From positions 1 to 22,042 of the forward strand of contig CAJLRE010000024.1 of assembly GCA_905208975.1 (NCBI GenBank): DNA of 22,042 nt, given 5' to 3'. The notes beneath the pieces are model-generated. The model was given only the letters and a program-made list of their open reading frames with translations, had not been told where the DNA came from and did no database searches. The position numbers were made by a program, and so were the translations under genes. Within the stretch, counting starts at the first letter, position 1; every line of letters starts with the position of its first letter. Positions 13,923 to 19,589 of the stretch are shown one piece after another. This DNA comes from an uncultured Collinsella sp. (GTDB lineage Bacteria > Actinomycetota > Coriobacteriia > Coriobacteriales > Coriobacteriaceae).

Positions 13923-14795
13923 CTACAGACGCTTGAGAATCACATAGCGGTTGAGCTCGCCGCTGCGACCGTCGGCATGGAAGCGCTCGAGCTCGCGCAC
14001 GGGGACCTCGCCGCTCTTGTAGAACGTACGGACGCCGCGCACCAGGTCGGTGATCTGCTGATCGTCAAAGTGATGGCAATAGCGGTAGGCGTGGCGGTCG
14101 TTTTGCCAGCCAATGAGGTGGTCGCCGGCTTCAAACTGCGCGGAATCGTAACCCTCAAACGGCGGGGTGAGTTCGGCGCGGGCTTCGGCGCGAACGGCCT
14201 TGCGCGCCATGCGCTCGTCGTTCATAAACTCCCAAAAGCTGATGGCGATGATGCCGCCCGGGCGTGTCTGGCGCACCAAGGTGTCGAGCACGCGTACGCG
14301 GTACTCGCACGACGGCACGTGGTGCATAAAGCCAAAGCAGACCGAGATATCGGCGAGCGGGGCGTCGAAAAGCACGTCGGGTGTCTCGGCGGGGTTGAGC
14401 TTCATGAGGGCGTCGAGCACGTCGAGTTCCTGGAAGTGCAGGTTGGGAATGCGCAGGGCGTGGCCATGTGCATCGATGGCCAGGTCTTGGCACGAGTCGA
14501 CGCCATAGAACTCGAAGGGGCAGCTGGCATCTGCCGAGGGGTTTGCGCCGTCGACGCCCTTGGCGGCAAGTGCGCCGCCGGCGGCAAAGTTCTCGAATCG
14601 CATGTTGCCGCAGGCAAGATCGAAGACGCGGACGGGATGCTCGATCGTGGCGACGTCGAGCTGCTCGAGCGCTATGTCCATAGTGCGCACCCAGCCGGGC
14701 CACGGTGCCTGGCGCGTATCGGAGAAGGAGGCGGAGTGCTCGCGATAGAACGTATTGTTGAGCTGAATGAGCGATGAGGCGAAATCGCGGTTCAC
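13923..14795 (-). CDS. Trm9/ALKBH8-like SAM methyltransferase (candidate tRNA wobble-uridine enzyme)
   Basis: This 290-residue class I methyltransferase carries, at residues 16-34, FY-x6-FSDTRQAPWPG, which matches the diagnostic N-terminal FS-TR-KPWP signature of yeast Trm9 and the ALKBH8 methyltransferase domain. SAM motif I is VFDLACGNMRF (57-67). FMHHVPSCEYRVRVL followed by RPGGIIAISFWEF parallels the Trm9 segment HHWSTRERRVEV...RQGGQALIYCWAL. Trm9 methylates cm5U34 to mcm5U34 in tRNA. GTG 14795 is chosen because AGGGAG lies 9 bases upstream and the signature begins soon after; earlier ATGs would add an unrelated Cys-rich stretch. An Elp3 gene lies about 2 kb away on the other strand. The family is reasonably sure; the substrate is inferred. 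Confidence 0.72.
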   Translation of the reverse strand: MNRDFASSLIQLNNTFYREHSASFSDTRQAPWPGWVRTMDIALEQLDVATIEHPVRVFDLACGNMRFENFAAGGALAAKGVDGANPSADASCPFEFYGVDSCQDLAIDAHGHALRIPNLHFQELDVLDALMKLNPAETPDVLFDAPLADISVCFGFMHHVPSCEYRVRVLDTLVRQTRPGGIIAISFWEFMNDERMARKAVRAEARAELTPPFEGYDSAQFEAGDHLIGWQNDRHAYRYCHHFDDQQITDLVRGVRTFYKSGEVPVRELERFHADGRSGELNRYVILKRL

Positions 14796-14841
14796 GGCGC
14801 GGAACTCCCTCCGTTGGCGGTGCGGAATAAACAGTACGACC

Positions 14842-14871
14842 ATACTACCGTTAACGCCGCAACGGGGACAA
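14842..14871 (-). promoter_or_regulatory. Possible promoter of the Trm9-like gene
   Basis: On the minus strand TTGTCC (14866-14871) and TAGTAT (14842-14847) are 18 bases apart, each with four of six consensus bases. The expected start, near 14835, leaves a leader of about 40 bases to the GTG and excludes the in-frame ATG at 14843. Confidence 0.35.
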
Positions 14872-14966
14872 CCGAGCTGCGGGTCATTGCTTTGTTTGGA
14901 CACATTTCCGCAGCTCATATGCACCCGCAACCGCCGGTTGTCAAAAATCTCACTAGAATAGGTGGC

Positions 14967-15053
14967 ATGCTTTTGGCGGTGGCGGATAGATTTTTAACTG
15001 TGCAAGGCGCCTTAAGAACAAAAACGGTCCGGCGGCACGGCTGGCAAAAGCAT
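14967..15053 (+). promoter_or_regulatory. Leader inverted repeat ahead of the XRE regulator
   Basis: ATGCTTTTG (14967-14975) is matched by the inverted copy CAAAAGCAT (15045-15053), which ends directly at the Shine-Dalgarno AGGAGG. Between them lies the palindrome AAGGCGCCTT (15004-15013). The arms could fold next to the ribosome site, or the palindrome could be the regulator's own operator; both readings are inference. Confidence 0.35.
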
Positions 15054-15063
15054 AGGAGGAACC

Positions 15064-15780
15064 ATGAATGTAGAAACTGCGCAGCGGCTCGCCGACCTTC
15101 GTCGCAGCAAGGGTTTTAGCCAAGAAGGGCTGGCGCGAAAGCTGGGGCTGTCGCGCCAGGCGGTCAGTAAATGGGAGCGTGCGGAGAGCTCGCCCGATAC
15201 CGAGAACCTGATCTCGCTCGCAAAACTCTATGGCGTGAGTTTGGACGAGCTCCTCAATCCGAGCGATGAGATCGAGGACGATATCGAGTTTGAGAACGAG
15301 GACCGCGCCCGTCAGCGCGAGGCCGAGGCAGCGGAGCGCGCCCGTACCCATGAGGCGGCGGCACGTGCTACCGAGGCGGCAACGCAGGCGAGTGATGCCG
15401 CCGCCAAGGCGGCGCAAGCGGCAAGCTGGAGCGCGCAGGCAGCTAATGCGGCGACGGCTCAGGTGACGGGTGCCGGTGCGACCAGCGTGACTCCGGTGAA
15501 GGGTCCGTTTCAGTCGTTCCCGTATTGGGCCGTGTGCTGGCTACTGTTCTTTTTGCTGATGTTCCCGTTTGGCGCCGGCCCCTTTGCTGCGCTCATCTTC
15601 TTTACGATCCCCATCTATCACTGGGTGGCGCGTGCGCTCGATGGCGATTGGGCGCGCGGGGATATTCAGGTTGGTCCGGCGCCGGAGGCGGCTAAGGCTC
15701 AGGATGTTTCCGCTGCGGTTGATACTGACGTGGCTACCGCGATCACCGCTGAGCCGAGCGTCAAAGAGGGTGATGAATGA
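15064..15780 (+). CDS. Membrane-anchored XRE-family transcription regulator
   Basis: This 238-residue protein starts with a Cro/C1-type helix-turn-helix (residues 6-62: LRRSKGFSQEGLARKLGLSR, QAVSKWERAESSPDTENL). An acidic linker, then an Ala/Glu/Arg/Gln-rich region (80-140) likely forming a long helix, follow. Two hydrophobic segments (about 155-190: FPYWAVCWLLFFLLMFPF, FAALIFFTIPIYHWV) and a polar tail of about 40 residues complete it. The DNA-binding domain would be in the cytoplasm and tethered to the membrane, a layout used for one-component sensing of envelope state. AGGAGG lies 4 bases before the ATG. Its stop overlaps the start of the DUF4097-like gene (ATGA), so they are co-translated. 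Target and signal are unknown; autoregulation is likely. Confidence 0.85.
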   Translation: MNVETAQRLADLRRSKGFSQEGLARKLGLSRQAVSKWERAESSPDTENLISLAKLYGVSLDELLNPSDEIEDDIEFENEDRARQREAEAAERARTHEAAARATEAATQASDAAAKAAQAASWSAQAANAATAQVTGAGATSVTPVKGPFQSFPYWAVCWLLFFLLMFPFGAGPFAALIFFTIPIYHWVARALDGDWARGDIQVGPAPEAAKAQDVSAAVDTDVATAITAEPSVKEGDE

Positions 15781-16676
15781 TGAGGCTTTCGCATGAATCG
15801 AAGGTACGCTTGGGCGTTGGCATCGGAGCGTTTGTACTGATTATCGGGCTTGTGTTTGGCGTTTCGCGAACTTTGATTCATTTTGATGGCCCGTGGGATC
15901 TCGACGATGTTGTACCCGGCTTGTCTGGTATGGATGATATGCTTGACGAGGACGATCTTTTGGATGGCGGTAACTATTCCGCTCGGCCTCAGCAGCTTTC
16001 GAGCACGACTTTTGACGAAGACGCGTTCCAATCGCTCGACTTGGATGTGACGTCGGGAACGGTCGAGGTTAAACGTGTCTCTGGCGGACCGGTGCGTGTC
16101 ATCGAAAGCGGGTACGTTGCAAAGGGGGTGTCTGCTTCCGATGCCGCCACTCAGAATCTGGTCAAGATCGAGGGCTCTACACTCAAGATTAGCCAGTTCG
16201 ACTGCGATGACGAGCGCGCCCATGACCGTAAGGTCACCATTGAACTGCCGCGTGAGCTTGCCGATAACATGATGGGCATTACGGCAAACGTGGGGTTGGG
16301 AGACCTGACGGTCGCGGACATTGCGTGCCACGACTTTGATTTGACGTTGGACTCGGGAGACATCGAGTTTGCTGGTACTGTAACCGACACCCTGAATGCC
16401 AAGGTAGGTTCGGGCGATGTGACGTTCGAGCTCTACCAGGCCCCCGCGAAGTCTATGGACGTAAGCGTGGACTCGGGCGATGTGGAGATAACGGTTCCGA
16501 ACTCTACGGGCTTTAAGGCGAGCCTCACCGTGGGCAGCGGTGGCTTCGAGAGCGATTTCCTTCCGCTTGGCTACGATGGCGAGACCATATTGAATCTTGA
16601 ATTCGACAACGGTGATAAGTCTGCCACGTATCGTTTTAAGGTCGGTTCGGGCGACATGTCGTTCGATCCGGAGTGA
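15777..16676 (+). CDS. DUF4097-type surface protein with N-terminal membrane anchor
   Basis: This 299-residue protein has one hydrophobic anchor at residues 11-31 (VRLGVGIGAFVLIIGLVFGV), an Asp-rich spacer (40-65), and a repetitive beta-strand domain (80-299). In that domain short units recur: VTSGTVEV, VGLGDLTV, LDSGDIEF, VGSGDVTF, VDSGDVEI, VGSGDMSF. This SGD-strand repetition is typical of DUF4097/LiaG-like beta-solenoid domains, which are usually outside the membrane and linked to cell-envelope stress operons. The start ATG overlaps the stop of the XRE regulator, and ATG 15780 is an alternative. A terminator follows. The protein probably acts with the regulator, perhaps as its ligand-sensing partner; that role is inference. 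Confidence 0.82.
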   Translation: MMRLSHESKVRLGVGIGAFVLIIGLVFGVSRTLIHFDGPWDLDDVVPGLSGMDDMLDEDDLLDGGNYSARPQQLSSTTFDEDAFQSLDLDVTSGTVEVKRVSGGPVRVIESGYVAKGVSASDAATQNLVKIEGSTLKISQFDCDDERAHDRKVTIELPRELADNMMGITANVGLGDLTVADIACHDFDLTLDSGDIEFAGTVTDTLNAKVGSGDVTFELYQAPAKSMDVSVDSGDVEITVPNSTGFKASLTVGSGGFESDFLPLGYDGETILNLEFDNGDKSATYRFKVGSGDMSFDPE

Positions 16677-16723
16677 CATGCGGTTTTCGGAGATCGGTGC
16701 ATATAGGCATGCTCTTTGATGGA

Positions 16724-16756
16724 GGCGTCGGGGCCGTGACTGGCTCCGGCGCCTTT
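16724..16756 (+). terminator. Terminator after the regulator/DUF4097 operon
   Basis: GGCGTCGGGGCC (16724-16735) and GGCTCCGGCGCC (16742-16753) form a 12-bp stem with two G-U pairs and a GTGACT loop, followed by TTT and then GCCTTT. Confidence 0.75.
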
Positions 16757-16773
16757 GCCTTTACAATGGGGGC

Positions 16774-18681
16774 ATGGAACAGATTATTTTGAACATACTC
16801 GAGGCTCTGCGTCGCGGTGAGACCGTGGACGACAAGGCGCTCGTCAAACTGATACATGCCGAGGCGCGCCGTGAGGGTGCCGACAAACGAGATTTGGCCA
16901 AGCGCCGTCTGCTGCCGTTCTACCAGCGGGTTAAACGTGAGAAGCCGGCTCGTTGGGCTGGATGGAATGTCGATGCCGAGCTGGAGCGTCAGCTGCTGCA
17001 GGTGCTGCGCATGAAGCCGCGCCGCACGGCTTCGGGCGTGGCGACCATTACCGTCATCGCCAAGCCGTGGCCCTGTTCGGGCGATTGCCTGTTTTGCCCC
17101 AACGATCTGCGCATGCCCAAAAGCTATCTGCATGCCGAGCCGGCATGCGCCCGTGCGGAGCAAAACTGCTTTGACCCGTATTTGCAGGTGAGCGCTCGCC
17201 TGACCGCACTTTCGCAGATGGGGCATGCGACCGACAAGATCGAGCTTATCGTGCTCGGTGGCACCTGGAGCGACTATCCGCAAGGGTATCAGACGTGGTT
17301 TATGTCCGAGCTTTTCCGTGCGCTCAATGACGATGCCGTCGCCGGCGTGGCGGCAAACCCCATGTTGGCGCGTCCGGGCATCAGCCGTGCCGAGGCGGGG
17401 CGCCTGCTCGATGACGCTCCCGCCGATGCCCTGCCGCCGGTGGTAACAGAGCGCCGCGAGTGCTATCGGGCTGCCGGCATTGCGACAGACGAGGCCAAGC
17501 TCGCTGCCGGCGTTGCCGACGAGCAGGAGCGTGTGGATGCTGCCGTGGGCGGCTATAACCGCGCGGTGCGTCGTCTGTACGGCCCCGGTACGCCGTGGGG
17601 CGAGGTCACCGAGTGGCAGACGGCAACGATGGAGGAGCTCGAGCGCCAGCAGCGCATCAACGAGACGGCGAAGCATCGCGTGGTGGGGCTCGTTATCGAG
17701 ACGCGCCCCGATGCTGTAACGCCGCAGGCCCTCATGCTCATCCGCCGCCTGGGCTGCACCAAGATACAGATGGGCATCCAAAGCCTTGACCAGCATCTAC
17801 TCGATGTCAACGAGCGTCGCATTTCGGTGGCGCAGATTGAGCGGGCGTTTTCGCTTGCGCGCCTGTTTGGCTTTAAGATCCATGCGCATTTTATGCTCAA
17901 CTTGCTGGGCGCCACACCCGAGGGGGACAAGCGCGACTACGAGCGCTTTATGACCGAGGGGGCCTTTATGCCCGACGAGGTCAAAGTCTACCCGTGTGCG
18001 CTCATCGAGGGCTCGCGTCTGGTGGGCTGTTACGAGCGTGGCGAGTGGCGCCCCTATACCGAGGACGAGCTGCTCGATGTGTTGGCCGACGACATCGTGG
18101 TGACGCCGGCGTTCTGCCGCATCAGTCGCATGATTCGCGACTTTAGCTCCGACGACATCATGGTGGGCAACAAGAAGCCCAACCTACGTCAGCTCGTCGA
18201 GAACCGCTTGTCGGCTCGTGGAGAAGGCGCGACGGTGCGTGAGATTCGCTATCGCGAGATCAGCACGGCGGGTGCCGACTTGGATGAGCTGATCCTTGAC
18301 GAGGAGGTGGCGTACGAGACGCCGGTGACGCGCGAACGCTTTTTGCAGTGGGTGACGCCCGAAGGCAAGATCGCCGGCTTTTTGCGCCTGTCGCTGCCCG
18401 ACCGTTCGTTTGTTGCCGCGCACGCGGACGAGCTGCCGACGGGGCCGGAGGAGGCGATGATTCGCGAGGTGCACGTTTATGGTATGGCGGCACGTGTGGG
18501 CGATCAGGGCCAGGCGGCTCAGCATCACGGCCTGGGGCGTCTGCTCGTGGAGCGTGCGTGCCAGATTGCTCGGGATGCGGGGTATACGCACATCAACGTG
18601 ATCAGCGCGATCGGTACGCGCGAGTACTATCGCCATTTTGGATTTTATGACCATGGCCTTTATCTGCAAAAGGAGCTCTAG
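16774..18681 (+). CDS. elp3: Elp3-type radical SAM / GNAT tRNA uridine-34 modification enzyme
   Basis: This 635-residue protein has a radical SAM domain with the CxxxCxxC 4Fe-4S motif C101-C105-C108 (CSGDCLFC). Elp3 signatures follow: PKSYLHAEP, DPYLQVSARL, IELIVLGGTWSDYP, IETRPDAVTP (309-318), TKIQMGIQSLD and HAHFMLNLLG. A C-terminal GNAT acetyltransferase domain (about 490-635) has MIREVHVYG and SAIGTREYYRHFGF. Elp3 uses acetyl-CoA and SAM radical chemistry to make cm5U34 on tRNA. About 85-90 extra residues sit between residues 187 and 302 compared with the yeast protein. No good Shine-Dalgarno sequence precedes the ATG, but TACAAT at 16762-16767 would start RNA at the ATG, suggesting a leaderless message. 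The next gene begins directly after the stop. Confidence 0.93.
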   Translation: MEQIILNILEALRRGETVDDKALVKLIHAEARREGADKRDLAKRRLLPFYQRVKREKPARWAGWNVDAELERQLLQVLRMKPRRTASGVATITVIAKPWPCSGDCLFCPNDLRMPKSYLHAEPACARAEQNCFDPYLQVSARLTALSQMGHATDKIELIVLGGTWSDYPQGYQTWFMSELFRALNDDAVAGVAANPMLARPGISRAEAGRLLDDAPADALPPVVTERRECYRAAGIATDEAKLAAGVADEQERVDAAVGGYNRAVRRLYGPGTPWGEVTEWQTATMEELERQQRINETAKHRVVGLVIETRPDAVTPQALMLIRRLGCTKIQMGIQSLDQHLLDVNERRISVAQIERAFSLARLFGFKIHAHFMLNLLGATPEGDKRDYERFMTEGAFMPDEVKVYPCALIEGSRLVGCYERGEWRPYTEDELLDVLADDIVVTPAFCRISRMIRDFSSDDIMVGNKKPNLRQLVENRLSARGEGATVREIRYREISTAGADLDELILDEEVAYETPVTRERFLQWVTPEGKIAGFLRLSLPDRSFVAAHADELPTGPEEAMIREVHVYGMAARVGDQGQAAQHHGLGRLLVERACQIARDAGYTHINVISAIGTREYYRHFGFYDHGLYLQKEL

Positions 18682-19560
18682 ATGAACAAGCCGAGTGTTT
18701 CTGCCGGCGTCGTTGCCGGCGTTGCTCTGGGAGCCGCGGCGCTTGGTGCGGCCGCTGTCGCTGTTCGTGCTGCCTGTCTGCAGGTCGCGAGGACCCGCAA
18801 CGGGTTGGCACGTGTGAAGCGTGTGCACGACGAGAGCGGTGACGAGGTCCGCGTGCTCGTACAGGGCGGCGTCTACCAAAGCGCGAGCTATGTTGGCGAT
18901 CGTTGGGCGGAGCCAGTCTTTGCGTACTATCGTGCATTTGACGATGTGTTTGAGGCTGAGGACGCAATGCGTGATGCTTACGGGCATGGTATCGACCGCA
19001 TGCTTATGCTGGGCGGCGGCGGGTTTGCCTATCCCAAGTTTGCGCTGATGTCGCACGAGGGCCTGCGCATGGACGTCATCGAGTATGACGGAGAGATAAC
19101 GCGCTTGGCGCGCCGTTGGTTCTATCTGGATGAACTGGAGCACGCGGTGGGCGATCGCCTGCGGGTGATTACCGCCGAGGCTCGCTCGTATCTGGGTGTG
19201 ACGAGCGTGGGCCATCGTCGCTACGACGTCGTTGTGAGCGACTGCTTTGGCGGTGCCGAGCCCGTGCGCGAGCTGGCGACCGTTGAGGCGCTGCGCCTGG
19301 TGCGGGGCAGCCTGAACCCCGGGGGTATCTACGTGGCCAATATCGTGAGCGCAAACGAGGGGAGCGATGTGACGTTCCTTCGCGACTGCGCTGCCACGGC
19401 ACTCGAGGTATTCGTCCACGCCTGGGTGGTCCCATGTGGCGATGCGAAGTTCAGCGGCGAGGAAAACTACCTGCTCATCGCCAGCGACGGCGACTACGCC
19501 TTTGCCGAAGCCGTGCCCTTCGACACCGACTTCCTCGGCACCGTCCTTCACGACAAGTAA
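18682..19560 (+). CDS. Spermidine-synthase-like membrane-anchored protein
   Basis: This 292-residue protein starts with an Ala-rich hydrophobic anchor (residues 8-33), followed by a Rossmann-like domain. The domain shows QSASYVGDRWAEPVFAYYRA, the nucleoside-binding glycine loop MLMLGGGGFAYPKFAL, DVIEYDGEITRLARRWF and YDVVVSDCFGG, in the order seen in spermidine synthases. True aminopropyltransferases read DSSDP or DSTDP at the last site; this protein has SDCFGGAEP, so polyamine synthesis is doubtful and a methyltransferase-like role is possible. AAAGGAG within the end of the Elp3 gene lies 7 bases before the ATG, and the two genes abut, implying one operon. The link to Elp3 is positional only. 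Confidence 0.72.
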   Translation: MNKPSVSAGVVAGVALGAAALGAAAVAVRAACLQVARTRNGLARVKRVHDESGDEVRVLVQGGVYQSASYVGDRWAEPVFAYYRAFDDVFEAEDAMRDAYGHGIDRMLMLGGGGFAYPKFALMSHEGLRMDVIEYDGEITRLARRWFYLDELEHAVGDRLRVITAEARSYLGVTSVGHRRYDVVVSDCFGGAEPVRELATVEALRLVRGSLNPGGIYVANIVSANEGSDVTFLRDCAATALEVFVHAWVVPCGDAKFSGEENYLLIASDGDYAFAEAVPFDTDFLGTVLHDK

Positions 19561-19571
19561 GTCTCCCCGTC

Positions 19572-19589
19572 CCAAAAAAGACTGGTCTT
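19572..19589 (-). terminator. Weak terminator of the Lhr-like helicase gene
   Basis: On the minus strand AAGACCAGTCTT, overlapping the TAA stop, forms a 4-base stem and is followed by a run of T (TCTTTTTTGGG). The stem is short, so termination is uncertain. Only 27 bases separate this gene from the convergent one. Confidence 0.35.

Noticed and set aside
16636..17796. Minus-strand 386-codon frame over the Elp3 gene
   Set aside because: Antisense to the radical SAM motifs; Leu/His/Arg/Ala-rich composition is typical of a shadow frame in GC-rich DNA.
18184..19575. Minus-strand 463-codon frame over the Elp3 end and the spermidine-synthase-like gene
   Set aside because: The plus strand carries the GNAT domain and a Rossmann domain with ribosome sites; the antisense frame has neither.
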